A DNA stretch of 64,000 nucleotides from an uncultured delta proteobacterium (lineage in GTDB: Bacteria > Desulfobacterota > Desulfobulbia > Desulfobulbales > Desulfurivibrionaceae). This document shows, piece after piece, positions 9,435 to 19,514 of this stretch (the first letter of the stretch is position 1; each line of letters starts with the position of its first letter). The notes beneath the pieces were generated by a model. It was not told the DNA's origin. It was given only the letters and a program-made list of their open reading frames with translations, and searched no databases. Position numbers and translations under genes: made by a program. The stretch covers positions 422,955 through 486,954 of the forward strand of contig CAIPYE010000017.1 in the NCBI GenBank assembly GCA_903869265.1. Direction: 5' to 3'.

Positions 9435-11513
9435 TCACCTTATGGCCATAACTACCCTGCTGCGGCCTTCGGATTTTGCTTCGTAAAGGGCCTTGTCCGC
9501 AAGGGCATAAGCGGCTTCCAGACTCCCCGTTTTGGGGTCCAGCCGGCTGACCCCGATGCTGACGCTGGGATGTTTTTCCGTATCGTCCCTGATAATGTGT
9601 TTTGCGGCAAAGTTTTTTCGAATCCGCTCGGCCACGGCGAGAGCCTCTTCTTCATGTGCTTCCACCACCAAGGCGGCAAATTCCTCTCCTCCCATCCGTC
9701 CGAAGATGTCAGCCTTCCGTAACCCTGCGGTGCAGATAGAGGCAAAATCCTGCAAAACCTGATCTCCTGTTTCATGGCCGAAGGTGTCGTTGATCTCCTT
9801 GAAATGATCAAGGTCAAACATCAGGAAGAAAAGATCCTTATTGTACCGTTTACTCCTGGCAACCTCCTGCTCCGCCAGAAATAGAAAATGCCGCCGGTTG
9901 AACACCCCGGTAAGGCCATCCATTGTGGCCAGCATCACCAGTTTTTCTTCTTTGACCTTGCGGTCGGTGATATCGAGGACCGCGCCGACCGCCCAATAGG
10001 CATCGTCCTTTTTCACCCGGGCGACAAAAACTTCGGCGGGAAAGATTCGGCCATCTTTTCTTCTGGCAAGGAGTTCCTGCGACTTGTTAATGATTGGCCC
10101 CTGTCCCGTCTGCCAGAACGCTGCCAACCCGTCATGCGCTGCTTGTTTCATTTCTTCGACGACCACCAGCCGGTGGAGTTTTTCGCCAAGAATCTCCTCG
10201 CTGGTATAGCCGAAGATGTGTTCTGCCGCCGGATTGAAGAACCGGACCGTGTCCTGGTCGTCGATGAGAATCACGGCGCTCTGCACTGAGTTGAAAACAA
10301 CCCGAAAGATATCCTCGCTTTCTTCAAGTTTCCGCTGGGAAATCTGGCGTTCCTGTTCCATGGCGGCGTATCGGGCCAGGAGGGAGTCCATCTTGTCTGA
10401 AAAAGTGGAGATTTCCATAATTTGCGAGTTTTTGTTGAACATGCTCTGTCTTTGCTGGAGAAGGGATTCTTCCAGGCAGGCAAGGAACTGGCCGGAAAGT
10501 CGCCGGACATATTTCGAAAAAAAGAAGGAGAGGAGCAGCGACAGGGTGAGAAGCAGAGCAAGGGTCACCAGGACGGTGAACAGGATCTTTTTGCGGGCTG
10601 TCTGTACCGAAGCAAGATCGACCTTTTTCCCTGCCCACAGGGAAATGGTGTTGTTTTGCCCGACAAGGAAAGGGATCCAGGCCATTTTTTGGTCGGCAAT
10701 GTCCCAGATGGCGGTTTTTTTCGAGTCAAAAATCTGTTTGAGTCCCGGGAAATCCTGAAAGGCGGGGGTATTGCCTTTCGCTTCCGACAGATAGCTACCA
10801 TCATTCAAGACCCAGAGCATCTCTGGGAAAAGCTGGGTGAGCTCTCCCATGTCGATGTCGGCAATATAGGTCCCGATCGTTGCGTCCTCGGCACGGATCG
10901 GAGTGAAAAGCCGAATCTGTAGCTGGTGGAGCGGTGGGTGCTCCTCGCCATGCTGGTATTCTTGCAACGGGATGAGGAGAAATCCTTTGTCCTGCATGGC
11001 AAGAATTTTTTTGATTGCTTCCGGATCCACGGTGAGTTTTGGGTTTTGGTTCTGTCGGTATTTCGTGGAGCCCGCTATTTTGGAGAGGGAAAATTGAATG
11101 GTCGAATCCCGATCAAGGACATGGATGTTCACCACGTCGCTGTTTTTGGCAAAGGCCCTGTTTAGCACGCCGGTATAGCGGAGCAAGGCGGTCTCCCTGT
11201 CGATGCTGCCGGCTCTGCTTTTTCCGTGGTCCAGAATCTCCATGACCGCGGGAAGCTGCGAGACGAAATCGATCATCTGCCGGTAATGATCAATGCGTGT
11301 ATCAAGCTGAAGGAGTTCGTCCTTCATGAAGTGGAGCTCTTCGTTTTCTTCAATGGTGTTCAACTGGGAGACAACCCCTTCCAGGGTGAAGAATGAAAAG
11401 GCCATCAGGGGAGCGAAGCTGAAAACAAGGAGAAACCCGAGGACAAGGGTGGCAAGGTTCACCTGTCGGGGAAAAAAAGATTTTTTTGGTATACCTGTCA
11501 TGCCATGGTCCAT
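9435..11513 (-). CDS. Membrane diguanylate cyclase: sensor domain, PAS, GGDEF
   Basis: 692 residues. It makes the second messenger c-di-GMP. A first membrane helix at about residues 20-45 and a second at about 305-335 enclose a periplasmic ~260-residue sensor region of Cache type. A PAS domain follows at about 395-515 (FRVVFNSVQSAVILIDDQ). The GGDEF domain occupies the end: DGLTGVFNRRHF, then the active-site GGEEF at 608-612 preceded by RKAD five residues upstream, which fits the inhibitory RxxD site. The enzyme should therefore be active and subject to product inhibition. It converges with the pseudo-receiver gene, with only 32 bp between stops and no clear terminator. Confidence 0.92.
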   Translation of the reverse strand: MDHGMTGIPKKSFFPRQVNLATLVLGFLLVFSFAPLMAFSFFTLEGVVSQLNTIEENEELHFMKDELLQLDTRIDHYRQMIDFVSQLPAVMEILDHGKSRAGSIDRETALLRYTGVLNRAFAKNSDVVNIHVLDRDSTIQFSLSKIAGSTKYRQNQNPKLTVDPEAIKKILAMQDKGFLLIPLQEYQHGEEHPPLHQLQIRLFTPIRAEDATIGTYIADIDMGELTQLFPEMLWVLNDGSYLSEAKGNTPAFQDFPGLKQIFDSKKTAIWDIADQKMAWIPFLVGQNNTISLWAGKKVDLASVQTARKKILFTVLVTLALLLTLSLLLSFFFSKYVRRLSGQFLACLEESLLQQRQSMFNKNSQIMEISTFSDKMDSLLARYAAMEQERQISQRKLEESEDIFRVVFNSVQSAVILIDDQDTVRFFNPAAEHIFGYTSEEILGEKLHRLVVVEEMKQAAHDGLAAFWQTGQGPIINKSQELLARRKDGRIFPAEVFVARVKKDDAYWAVGAVLDITDRKVKEEKLVMLATMDGLTGVFNRRHFLFLAEQEVARSKRYNKDLFFLMFDLDHFKEINDTFGHETGDQVLQDFASICTAGLRKADIFGRMGGEEFAALVVEAHEEEALAVAERIRKNFAAKHIIRDDTEKHPSVSIGVSRLDPKTGSLEAAYALADKALYEAKSEGRSRVVMAIR

Positions 11514-11635
11514 GTTGTGGGGAAAGGAGAGTCCCTGCCGGAAGAAAGACTTTTTTTCAATGGTATCTAGCGGAACAGGAAAAATCTAGAAATATATCTT
11601 TGGCCTCAGGGGAGGATTGGGCTAAAGAGGATATT

Positions 11636-12604
11636 TCAGGGAAGGATGGTGGCAAGAAAAGCAAGGATGTGCCTGCGCAGGGCGATACAGACCATTAAGG
11701 TCAAGGTGGAGGAAAGCAGCATCAGGCGGTTGGCACGGAGGATGTCTCTGGGTTCCAGGGGGCGGGTGGCATCGCCGATAGTGGGTTTATTCACTACCGT
11801 GCCGAAGTAGCTGTTCGGGCCGCCCAGTTGCACGCCCAGGGCCCCGGCCACCGCCGCTTCGCTGTGGCCGGAATTGGGGCTGGCATGGGCAAAACGATCG
11901 CGGAGCAGAGTCATCAGGGAGCGTTTCGGATCGAGACCGAGCGGAAAGGAGGCGGCTGGAATCATCAGGGAGGTGAGGCGGGCGGGGACAAAGTTGGCCA
12001 GGTCATCCAGCCGGGCAGCAGCCCAGCCGAAGGTCAGATATTGCTCGTTTTTGTAGCCGAACATGGAGTCCATGGTGTTGATCGCCTTGTAGAGCATTGC
12101 CCCCATGGGGCCTCCCAGCAGGGCGAAGAAAAGCGGGGCGGTCACCCCGTCCACCATGGATTCGGCCACCGATTCCACGGTCGCTCTTGCCACTCCACTT
12201 TCGTCCAGATCGGCCGTGTCCCGGCCGACGATCATGCCTACCCGTTTGCGGGCCTCCGGGAGATTTCCTTCTTGTAAAGCCAAGTAGACCTCGGTGCTGT
12301 GGCGTACCAGATCCCGGGCTGCGATGGTGGTGTAGAGGAGGAGAATGGACATCGCCAGACCCAGCCAGGGATGGAGAAGGGTTGCGCCAGCAAGCAGGCC
12401 CCAGATCGTTGCCCCGGTAAGCGCTAGGCCCAGGGCGACGGAGCAGATGCCCGCCGCAAAGGATGGCAAAACGGCGCGGGTGAGCCGCTCGCAGCCCACG
12501 CAGGCCGCGCCGATGATCCGCACCGGATGCGGCAGCCAGCGTGGGTCGCCGAGCAGCTGATCCAGAAGAATGGCGATCAGGATTTGGTATTCGAGCCCGA
12601 TCAT
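11636..12604 (-). CDS. cbiB: Adenosylcobinamide-phosphate synthase CbiB/CobD
   Basis: 322 residues, a polytopic inner-membrane protein. It attaches aminopropanol (or its phosphate) to adenosylcobyric acid in cobalamin synthesis. Family hallmarks are the N-terminal [47 protein letters not shown] near residue 145, and the [15 protein letters not shown] stretch. Length is normal. The start overlaps the cobQ stop by 4 bp, so the two consecutive pathway steps are translationally coupled. It is the last gene of the minus-strand run that starts at 18.6 kb. Confidence 0.95.
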   Translation of the reverse strand: MIGLEYQILIAILLDQLLGDPRWLPHPVRIIGAACVGCERLTRAVLPSFAAGICSVALGLALTGATIWGLLAGATLLHPWLGLAMSILLLYTTIAARDLVRHSTEVYLALQEGNLPEARKRVGMIVGRDTADLDESGVARATVESVAESMVDGVTAPLFFALLGGPMGAMLYKAINTMDSMFGYKNEQYLTFGWAAARLDDLANFVPARLTSLMIPAASFPLGLDPKRSLMTLLRDRFAHASPNSGHSEAAVAGALGVQLGGPNSYFGTVVNKPTIGDATRPLEPRDILRANRLMLLSSTLTLMVCIALRRHILAFLATILP

Positions 12605-14091
12605 TTTTTAAGCAACCGGTAGATGGCTTGCATGTCGATCTGGCTGCGCACCGCCTCGGCCAGCCGGTCAAAGGCCGGTTCCAGGTCATAAGCAGCCTGG
12701 ACCCGGCTAAGCGGGGAAAGCCCCCGTCTTTCCCGCAACCGGTCGATGAACCAGCGCCGGAAGGGGTCCGCGTCAAAGATGCCGTGCAGATAGGTACCCC
12801 AGATGGTTTGGCTTTGGTTGCCCACTCCGCCGCTTTCTCCGTTGCTGAAGGTGAGGATGTCGCAGGTTTCTGTCGCTCGGCTCTGGCCGTGGTGGATCTC
12901 ATAGCCATGCACCCCAAGGCCCGAGGCGAGATGGCTGCCGGACTGCCGGGTCAGGGTTTTGTCTTTTTCCAGCACCGTGGAAAGGTCGAGCAACCCGAGG
13001 CCGGTCAGGGCTTCTCCGGCAGACTCGATGTGGTAGGGGTCGTCGATGCTGTGCCCCAGCATCTGAAAGCCGCCGCAGATGCCGATGATTTCCCTTCCTT
13101 TTTGGCTGTATTCTTTCAGGGCCTTGGCCAGGCCGGAGTTGAACAGCCACTTGAGGTCACTGATCACGTTCTTGCTGCCCGGCAGAATCACACCGTCGGC
13201 GTCCGCGATATCAGCCGGGGTCCTGGCGATTTTGACAAAGAGGTCCGGCTCGGCCAGAAACGGCTCGAAGTCGGTGAAGTTCGAGATGTGCGGCAGGTCG
13301 ATGAGCGCCACGGTGACATGCTCACCCGTTGGCCGATGCGGGCTGAACAGTCCGGCCTTGAAGTTCACCGAATCCTCTTCGGGCAACCCCAGGTTGGAGA
13401 GGTAATCCACCACCCCCAGCACTGGTTTGCCGGTTCTTTTTTCCATGTAATCCAGCGCCTCGGCAAGCAGCGATTTCTGTCCCCGGAATCGGTTCACCAC
13501 GAAGCCTGCGATCAACTCCCGCTCCCAGTCGTCCAGAATTTCCATGGTGCCGACAAAGGAGGCGAACACCCCGCCCCGGTCGATATCCCCCACCAGCAGA
13601 ACCTTGGCTTCGGCATACCGGGCCATGGGCATGTTGACGATGTCATGGGATTTGAGGTTCACCTCGGCAGGGCTGCCAGCCCCTTCCAAGACCATGACCT
13701 CATATTCGTTGGCCAGTGAATCGTAAGCCTCTTGCACTGCCACAAAGGCCTGGGGCTTGTAGGCCAGATAGTCGTTCACCGTCATGTTGCCCACCGGCTT
13801 GCCCAAGAGAATAACCTGGCTGCCCGTGTCGCTTGAGGGCTTGAGCAGGACCGGGTTCATGCGCACGTCCGGGTCCAGGAGGGCGGCCTGGGCCTGCACC
13901 ACCTGGGCGCGGCCCATCTCGCCGCCCTCTCGGGTGACAAAGGAGTTCAGGGACATGTTCTGAGCCTTGAACGGGGCAACCCGCAGCCCATCCTGCAAGA
14001 GGATGCGGCACAGGGCGGCGGTGAGCACGGATTTGCCCGCGTTGGAGCAGGTACCCTGGAACATGATGGCAGGGGTCTTGGCGGTGGGCAT
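12601..14091 (-). CDS. cobQ: Cobyric acid synthase (glutamine-dependent amidotransferase)
   Basis: 496 residues, cytoplasmic. It amidates four side chains of adenosylcobyrinic acid a,c-diamide using glutamine and ATP. The N-terminal synthetase domain has the P-loop-like [19 protein letters not shown] near residue 12 and [15 protein letters not shown]. The C-terminal class I glutaminase domain has the nucleophile Cys in [12 protein letters not shown] near residue 335 and the catalytic His in GYEIHHGQS near residue 410. It lies 5 bp downstream of rsmG and overlaps cbiB. Only these two corrinoid genes are in the window; the rest of the pathway must be elsewhere. Confidence 0.96.
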   Translation of the reverse strand: MPTAKTPAIMFQGTCSNAGKSVLTAALCRILLQDGLRVAPFKAQNMSLNSFVTREGGEMGRAQVVQAQAALLDPDVRMNPVLLKPSSDTGSQVILLGKPVGNMTVNDYLAYKPQAFVAVQEAYDSLANEYEVMVLEGAGSPAEVNLKSHDIVNMPMARYAEAKVLLVGDIDRGGVFASFVGTMEILDDWERELIAGFVVNRFRGQKSLLAEALDYMEKRTGKPVLGVVDYLSNLGLPEEDSVNFKAGLFSPHRPTGEHVTVALIDLPHISNFTDFEPFLAEPDLFVKIARTPADIADADGVILPGSKNVISDLKWLFNSGLAKALKEYSQKGREIIGICGGFQMLGHSIDDPYHIESAGEALTGLGLLDLSTVLEKDKTLTRQSGSHLASGLGVHGYEIHHGQSRATETCDILTFSNGESGGVGNQSQTIWGTYLHGIFDADPFRRWFIDRLRERRGLSPLSRVQAAYDLEPAFDRLAEAVRSQIDMQAIYRLLKK

Positions 14092-14096
14092 GGTGT

Positions 14097-14780
14097 TTAG
14101 GCGCCTTCTTTGTTGAAGATGACAAGGTTGCGGATTTTGCCGGAAAAGGGCAGGGTCAGCGCGACGATCTCTTGCAACCGGTAGGGGCTGTCTGGCTGGG
14201 CAAGCCGCCAGGCGGCGAGTTCTTCTTCGGCCCGGGGGCCTTTCATGCAGATGACCTGGCCGCCAACCGGGTTGACCGCACCGGTGTGCAGGAGAAACTC
14301 ACCGATGTTGGTGAAGGCGCGGCTGGTGATGATGGACACGGAAAGGATTTGGCCATCCACCTGGGCGGAATTTTTTTCCAGATGACCGCAGAGCACCTCG
14401 ATGTCTTTCAAGCCCAGGGTCCGGATCACATGGCGTAAGAAAGAAACCCGTTTCAGGCGGGGTTCCACCAGGATCACCGGCAGTTCCGGCCGGGCCGCCT
14501 TGAGGGCCAGGCCGGGAAATCCTGCCCCTGTGCCGATGTCGAGAAGCGGCGGTTGTGGGCTTCCCGGCGGCGGGAGAACCCGGAGCAGGGTTAGGGAGTC
14601 GAGGAAGTGGGTCTCCCAGATTTCGCGTAGCTCCGCCTTGGCCACCAGATTGATCTTGGCGCTCCAGCGGAGCAGCTCCCCGCAGTACCTCACAAGCCGT
14701 GCTTGGGCCTGGCTGTCGAGGGGGATGGACATGGCGGCCAGGCCTTCCTCAAGAATATCTTTGCCCTGGGTGTCAGTCAT
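14097..14780 (-). CDS. rsmG: 16S rRNA (guanine-N7) methyltransferase RsmG
   Basis: 227 residues using the ATG at 14780, which overlaps the upstream GH17 gene by 4 bp. It methylates N7 of G527 of 16S rRNA with S-adenosylmethionine. The SAM-binding motif [16 protein letters not shown] is near residue 72, followed by [15 protein letters not shown] and the [12 protein letters not shown] region typical of GidB/RsmG. The frame is open further upstream, but that extension lies inside the GH17 gene and has no RsmG character. The usual neighbours (mnmG, parA) are absent; here it is embedded between a cell-surface and a cobalamin gene. Confidence 0.93.
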   Translation of the reverse strand: MTDTQGKDILEEGLAAMSIPLDSQAQARLVRYCGELLRWSAKINLVAKAELREIWETHFLDSLTLLRVLPPPGSPQPPLLDIGTGAGFPGLALKAARPELPVILVEPRLKRVSFLRHVIRTLGLKDIEVLCGHLEKNSAQVDGQILSVSIITSRAFTNIGEFLLHTGAVNPVGGQVICMKGPRAEEELAAWRLAQPDSPYRLQEIVALTLPFSGKIRNLVIFNKEGA

Positions 14781-16741
14781 GGGGAAAATTCTTGGGTGTT
14801 TTTCCGGTGGACCAGGGTGAGTCCGGCCAGCACAAAGGCCAGGGCCGCCAGATTGACATTGTAAAAGGCTAACCCTGCCAGGCTCGCAACCAGGGCCAGT
14901 CCGCACAAGCACACCGAGTTGCGCCAGACTGCAAGTCCGGCAAGGGCAACGCTTGTCCAGGCAAAGACCTGATTGTACATCAACCGACCGATCATCGAGC
15001 GGACCAGGCAGACACCCTTGTCCGGCGTATCCGCGCACACCCCCACCAGTCTTTCCGAGATAAAGATACCGTGGCGCAGGGCGGCAAAACCACCAAAGGC
15101 GCCAAGCACCAGAAGGCCAAAAGGCAGCAGGGGGCGCAGCGAGATGGTCCGGCTTTCTTGCCAGAGGGGGTAGGCCAGCAGCAGGCAGATGATCACCCAG
15201 ATATCGGCCTGCCAGTTCAGCGGAGTTTCCTTGATCAGGATAGCCACCGCCCCTGCGGAAAAGAACAGGGCGCAGAGACGTTCGAGCATGCCTTGGGTCG
15301 GTTGGCCGCTATACCTGCGGGAAAACCAGGCATAGGCAAGGGCGGGGATGGCAAAACCGAAGTTGTTGAAACTCCGGTAACGGGCGTCCAGTACCAGGCC
15401 AAGGACAGCGATCAGGGCGCAAGCCACCACCCCCAGCCGCAACGCGCCGTGCACGGCTTCGGGGCTGAGGCGGATTTTTCCCCGCAGGAAATCCATGGAC
15501 GCATCCAGGCTGAGGTGGGTAGGCATCGTACCGGAAGCGATGGCTTTGAGTGCCAGCAGATAGACGCTGGCGGTAAGCGAGAGAACGACAACAGCCCAGA
15601 GGTATTCATAGGTGTTGGTGGAAATGATGGAAAACTGATGTCCTTGCAGCACAATAAGGATTGCGCCGCCAGCCATGGCTGGGGAAAATCGCAGCCAGCG
15701 GGATGTGCCCATGTCGCGGTTGCTGCGGGCAATGAGCAGGGTCATCAGGGCAATCGCACCGGATTGGGCAAACAGCATCCGCCAGTTGGGAAAGTTGGAT
15801 ACCGGCCCGGAAAGGATATGCTTGTCGACCCGCTCCGGGCTGTACAACCCCCAGTAGCCGCCCACCGCCCCTTCCTTGATGCGTTTCCACGGCTGGTCAA
15901 AGGCCTCGATCAGATTGTATTGCCAATGCTCCTGCTCGGCCAGGGCAACGAAGCCGCGGATAAAACGGGCCTGATTTTCCAGGCTGGGCAGCGAGGCTTC
16001 CCGCATGCGCCCCTGGGAGGGCCAGCCGGTTTCACCGATGACGATCTCCTTGCCCGGGATCTTCTCGCCGATCTCTTCCCGGATCTTTTTGATGTGGGCC
16101 ATGGCTGCGGTGATGGCAACCGGATTATCCTCCCAGTAGGGCAGGATGTGGATCATGACAAAATCAGTGGCCTGGGCCACCTCCGGATGCTTGAGCCAGA
16201 ACTCCCAGACATCGGCATAGGTGACCTTCACCCCCGGCAGGGCAGCCTTGACCTGGCGGATGTATTCGGCGAGCTGCGGGCCGGTGATCTCCCGGCGGAG
16301 CAGGGCTTCGTTGCCGACCACCACCGCCCGGACGCTTGCCGGGTGAAGTCTGGCAAGCGTGACAACCTTTTCCAGTTCCTGCTGGTTGAGCTTTGGGTCT
16401 GCCCCTATCCAGGCGCCCAGCAGCACCTGCATCCCGTATTTCTCCGCATACTCGGGCAAGGCCTCAAGCCCGGCCACCGAATAGGTGCGGATGCAGGAAA
16501 AACGTTGGGAGAGAATGGCCAGATCCGCGTCGATCCGGGCGGGGGCAATGGTCATGCCCTTGGCAAAATCAAAGGGGGATTGGTCCTTTTCAAAGGGTGC
16601 GTAGGACACGCATTGCAGGGTGTGGTCTGCCGCCAGTTCCGCTTCCGGGATCGGGCGCGGCTGGCCGACTCCATGCCAAAAACCGAAGATTGCGGCCAGG
16701 GACAGGCAATAGGCCAGCATGGGTCGTATGATTGTCTTCAA
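14777..16741 (-). CDS. GH17-family membrane protein (beta-1,3-glucan-type glycosidase/transglycosidase)
   Basis: 654 residues from a TTG at 16741 that has an AAAGGGG Shine-Dalgarno; an ATG at 16720 and a TTG at 16816 are alternatives. After a signal anchor (about residues 5-25) comes a ~300-residue extracytoplasmic glycoside hydrolase family 17 domain. The acid/base Glu is in VVVGNEALL (about residue 145) and the nucleophile Glu in VIGETGWPSQG (about residue 237). The remaining ~330 residues hold about ten hydrophobic membrane segments. In other proteobacteria such GH17 proteins modify cyclic or linear beta-glucans next to an NdvB-type synthase, but no synthase is near here. Substrate is therefore uncertain. 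Confidence 0.8.
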   Translation of the reverse strand: MKTIIRPMLAYCLSLAAIFGFWHGVGQPRPIPEAELAADHTLQCVSYAPFEKDQSPFDFAKGMTIAPARIDADLAILSQRFSCIRTYSVAGLEALPEYAEKYGMQVLLGAWIGADPKLNQQELEKVVTLARLHPASVRAVVVGNEALLRREITGPQLAEYIRQVKAALPGVKVTYADVWEFWLKHPEVAQATDFVMIHILPYWEDNPVAITAAMAHIKKIREEIGEKIPGKEIVIGETGWPSQGRMREASLPSLENQARFIRGFVALAEQEHWQYNLIEAFDQPWKRIKEGAVGGYWGLYSPERVDKHILSGPVSNFPNWRMLFAQSGAIALMTLLIARSNRDMGTSRWLRFSPAMAGGAILIVLQGHQFSIISTNTYEYLWAVVVLSLTASVYLLALKAIASGTMPTHLSLDASMDFLRGKIRLSPEAVHGALRLGVVACALIAVLGLVLDARYRSFNNFGFAIPALAYAWFSRRYSGQPTQGMLERLCALFFSAGAVAILIKETPLNWQADIWVIICLLLAYPLWQESRTISLRPLLPFGLLVLGAFGGFAALRHGIFISERLVGVCADTPDKGVCLVRSMIGRLMYNQVFAWTSVALAGLAVWRNSVCLCGLALVASLAGLAFYNVNLAALAFVLAGLTLVHRKNTQEFSP

Positions 16742-16853
16742 TCTGATCCCCTTTGTGGGTGGTGCGGGTGAGAATTTTCTTCTTGTACCCTGCGTGGGTT
16801 TGGAGGTCAACGGCAAAGACAGGACATGGCAGGGGATGCGGGTGGGGGCCAGA

Positions 16854-17792
16854 TCAATTCGGAGGATTTCCGGGTAGCTCTTGGCATTCTTGAAGATTGC
16901 GGCGGTAACGGGCCGGATTGCGGGGGTCCTGGTGGATGATCACATCGGCTTGGGGATAGATGGCCATGATGGCGTCTTCCACCTCATCTGCCACCCGGTG
17001 TGCCTCGGCAAGGGGCAAATCCTGGTCAAGATCAAGATGGAGTTGGATGATCATGGTCTGCCCGGACTGTCGAGTGCGCAGATCGTGGATGCCGAGTACG
17101 GTCCCATGGGCCAGGACAATATCGCAGATGCGCTGGCGGGTTTCTTCCGGAAGTTCCCGGTCCATGAGAACCTGCATGGCCTCTTGCCCGATCTGCCAGG
17201 CGCTGTAAAGGATGTACCCGGCAATGGCCAGCGCCCCCAGCGGGTCCAGCAGGGGCCAGCCCGAGGCGACAAAAAACAGGGCGAAGATGGTGGCCGTGTT
17301 GGTGAGCAGATCGGTTTTGTAATGGAGGGCGTCGGCGCGGATGGCGGAAGAATTGGTTTTCTTGATGACATACCCCTGAAAGGCCAGGAGCATCAGGGTG
17401 GCGCCAATGGCGAAGACCATGACCCAGAGACCGACATTGATTGCTTGCAGGGGTTGGGGGTGGTTCAGCCGTTCGATGGCCTGCATAAGCAGAAAGATGG
17501 CCGAACCGGCAATAAAGCAGGCTTGGCCGAGCCCGGCCAGGGCTTCCGCCTTGCCGTGTCCGAACTGGTGATCCTCGTCTGCGGACTTCAGCGAATAGCG
17601 CACCGCAAAGAGGTTGATCAGCGAGGCAGCCGCATCCATGAGCGAATCCACCAAGGAGGCCATGACACTCAAGGAGCCGGTCATGAACCAGGCCAAGCAT
17701 TTGACCCCGATGAGCACCACCGCCGTGGCGGTGGAGGCATAGGTCGCCAGCTTGAGCAGGGTGGCGGTGTCCCATGGTTTGTCCGTTCTCAT
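16854..17792 (-). CDS. Cation diffusion facilitator transporter, FieF type
   Basis: 312 residues with six predicted membrane helices in the first ~200 and a cytoplasmic C-terminal domain. It exports divalent metal such as Zn2+ or Fe2+ in exchange for protons. The metal site residues are visible: Asp49 and Asp53 in SLVDSLMDAA, and the His/Asp pair in ADALHYKTD near residue 155. The family motif DEDHQFGHGKAEALA lies at 72-86. The start overlaps the upstream mscS-like gene by 4 bp. The metal cannot be fixed from sequence, although the motifs are closest to FieF/YiiP. Confidence 0.9.
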   Translation of the reverse strand: MRTDKPWDTATLLKLATYASTATAVVLIGVKCLAWFMTGSLSVMASLVDSLMDAAASLINLFAVRYSLKSADEDHQFGHGKAEALAGLGQACFIAGSAIFLLMQAIERLNHPQPLQAINVGLWVMVFAIGATLMLLAFQGYVIKKTNSSAIRADALHYKTDLLTNTATIFALFFVASGWPLLDPLGALAIAGYILYSAWQIGQEAMQVLMDRELPEETRQRICDIVLAHGTVLGIHDLRTRQSGQTMIIQLHLDLDQDLPLAEAHRVADEVEDAIMAIYPQADVIIHQDPRNPARYRRNLQECQELPGNPPN

Positions 17793-18622
17793 GAAAGGAT
17801 CTGATCCTTGTTGATGGTGACCACCCGCTGCGGGAATGGGATGGAGATCCCGGCCCGGCCAAGCTCCTTAAAAACCGCCAGGTTCACACCATGCATGGTT
17901 TCGATGTATTGCCGGGTGGGTGTCCAGTAGCGGTAGCCGATGGCCACCGAGGAATCCCGGAAATCATCAATGCCGATCTGCGGCGCAGGCCCGCTTTTTA
18001 TTTGGGGAAACCCCGATAGGGCTTGGGTGATGACGGAGATGGCCTTGGCAGGGTCGGCGTCGTAGCTGATGCCCACCGAACTTTCCACAATACGGTACTC
18101 CCCGGAATTTTGCAGGATCTCCCCGACAATGTGCTTGTTGGGCACGGTGATTTTTACCCCGTCTTCCGTGAGCAGGATGGTGTGCGCCAGGGTGACTTCC
18201 TCCACCACGCCGAAGACTCCGGCCACGGTGATCGTATCGCCCACCACGAAGGTGCGGCCCAGGATGATGGCCAGTCCGGCTCCGTAGTTGGAAAGCGGAC
18301 CCTGGAGGGCATAGGTGGCTCCGAAAGCCGCCGCGCCGATGGCCGCGATGAATGGGGCGATGGTGATCCCGAACTTACTGAGGGCCATGATCACCGCAAA
18401 GGCAACCACCACGATTTTGGCAAAAGAAGACAGGAAATGGCGCAGGGTGACATCAACCCCCCGCTTTTCACAGAGCCTGGCCACGGCGACTGCCACCCAG
18501 TTGCCAAGGAGGACTCCGGCAAAGAGGATGATGATGGCCCCGACCACCTGAAAACTGTAGTCCACCAGAAAGGCGATGGCCCGGTTGGCGATGGTGTGCA
18601 GTGATGCGAGTTCTTGGTCCAT
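17789..18622 (-). CDS. Small-conductance mechanosensitive channel (MscS family)
   Basis: 277 residues, close to E. coli MscS length. It is a homoheptameric inner-membrane channel that opens under hypo-osmotic tension. Three N-terminal membrane helices are followed by the pore-lining TM3 region (AFIAAIGAAAFGATYALQGPLSNYGAGLAIIL), rich in Gly/Ala packing residues, then the beta domain with VEEVTLAHTIL and VTVPNKH-like sequence (KITVPNKHIVGE). The C-terminus ends in VVTINKDQIL. It is the first gene of the minus-strand run down to cbiB; a GGGAGGA Shine-Dalgarno precedes the ATG. Confidence 0.93.
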   Translation of the reverse strand: MDQELASLHTIANRAIAFLVDYSFQVVGAIIILFAGVLLGNWVAVAVARLCEKRGVDVTLRHFLSSFAKIVVVAFAVIMALSKFGITIAPFIAAIGAAAFGATYALQGPLSNYGAGLAIILGRTFVVGDTITVAGVFGVVEEVTLAHTILLTEDGVKITVPNKHIVGEILQNSGEYRIVESSVGISYDADPAKAISVITQALSGFPQIKSGPAPQIGIDDFRDSSVAIGYRYWTPTRQYIETMHGVNLAVFKELGRAGISIPFPQRVVTINKDQILS

Positions 18623-18744
18623 GCGCCGTGTCCTCCCTCGGCAGAATTGGTCTCGGTCACATCATAGCGGGATTGGGGGGTGCTGTCGAGGGGTTCACGA
18701 AGAGACGGGAAACTTTGCCGGTTGCCCGGCATGGGGCGGTGCTG

Positions 18745-19341
18745 TCAGTAGGGACGTTGTCCGACCACATTTCCGGCGGGCGCATAGTTGCACACCCAGA
18801 CCTGGGAATTGTCGTCGCACACGGCTTTGGCGCAGCCGACTTCTTTGGTGTCAGCCCAGACCATTTGGGTGTAATGGCCGCAGGTTTTTCCGGGCGGCGC
18901 GTCGCAGGTGTTGTTGGCTTGGGAGTACCAAGGCTGCTCAACGGCCCAAGCGGCGACCACGTTTTCTTCCTTAATGGGCTGCTGGGTCAGGCTCCAGCGC
19001 CAAATGCTTTTGCCCTTGCTTCTGTTGCCTGTTTTTAGGGGGCTGGCCCAGTAGAGATTTTCCCCAATCTTTGCAACATGGCTGTGCTTCATGCCGCAGC
19101 CGACTTTTTTGAGTTCCTCGGCCCAGGTGGCGGCTTGCCGGGTAAGGGCGTCGGACCAGTGCAGCTCCGGGACGCCCACGCTGGCGCGCAGGGTATTGTG
19201 TCCTTCCAGCAGGCACATCGCGTCAACCGTGTTGTCCTGGGCCGCGCTTGGGCAAACCGGGGCAAGGCAGAGGAGGACTGCGGCGCTGATCACGGCATAC
19301 GCCGTCTGATTCCGGTGGTTTACCGTCTGTTGCTGTTGCAT
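18745..19341 (-). CDS. Secreted CAP-domain (SCP/PR-1-like) protein
   Basis: 198 residues from the ATG at 19341; a longer open frame upstream overlaps the RND gene and is not protein-like. A signal peptide covers about residues 1-35 (hydrophobic core AYAVISAAVLLCLAPV, cut after SAA). The mature protein is a CAP domain: HNTLRASVGVPELHWSDAL near the start, HSHVAKIGENL in the middle, and the signature GHYTQMVWADTKEVGCA and VCNYAPAGN at the end. Several cysteines (TCDAPPGKTCG, GCAKAVCDD) probably form disulfides in the periplasm or outside the cell. CAP proteins have no single function; this one is probably secreted. It overlaps the end of the 64-aa gene by 22 bp. Confidence 0.85.
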   Translation of the reverse strand: MQQQQTVNHRNQTAYAVISAAVLLCLAPVCPSAAQDNTVDAMCLLEGHNTLRASVGVPELHWSDALTRQAATWAEELKKVGCGMKHSHVAKIGENLYWASPLKTGNRSKGKSIWRWSLTQQPIKEENVVAAWAVEQPWYSQANNTCDAPPGKTCGHYTQMVWADTKEVGCAKAVCDDNSQVWVCNYAPAGNVVGQRPY

Positions 19342-19514
19342 TGGCAGGTTTGGGTAATGGCGAGGTTGAGGTTGCTGAAAAAATGCAACGCCTCCGGATC
19401 GTCCGGGTTCTGTTGGATCCGGGCCTCGTACAGGGCGAAAAGCCGGGTGACCACATGGGCCATTTCTTCCTCCGGCACGGAGCCGAGAGCCGCCCACACC
19501 TCTGACGTACTCAT
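19320..19514 (-). CDS. Small acidic protein of unknown function downstream of RND pump
   Basis: 64 residues; I do not recognise a family. Its ATG overlaps the stop of the RND transporter by 4 bp (ATGA), the usual sign of translational coupling, which is the main reason for calling it real. The sequence is mostly helical and acidic, with EEEMAHVVTRLFALYEAR followed by NPDDPEALHFFSNLNLAI, which reads like a single TPR-type helical pair, and ends in CQCN. No signal peptide. It could be a small partner of the pump or an unrelated coupled gene. Confidence 0.5.
   Translation of the reverse strand: MSTSEVWAALGSVPEEEMAHVVTRLFALYEARIQQNPDDPEALHFFSNLNLAITQTCQCNSNRR

Noticed and set aside
15071..16771. 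566-codon plus-strand frame opposite the GH17 gene
   Set aside because: The minus-strand GH17 protein has both catalytic glutamates and membrane helices; the plus frame is Gly/Gln/His-rich noise.
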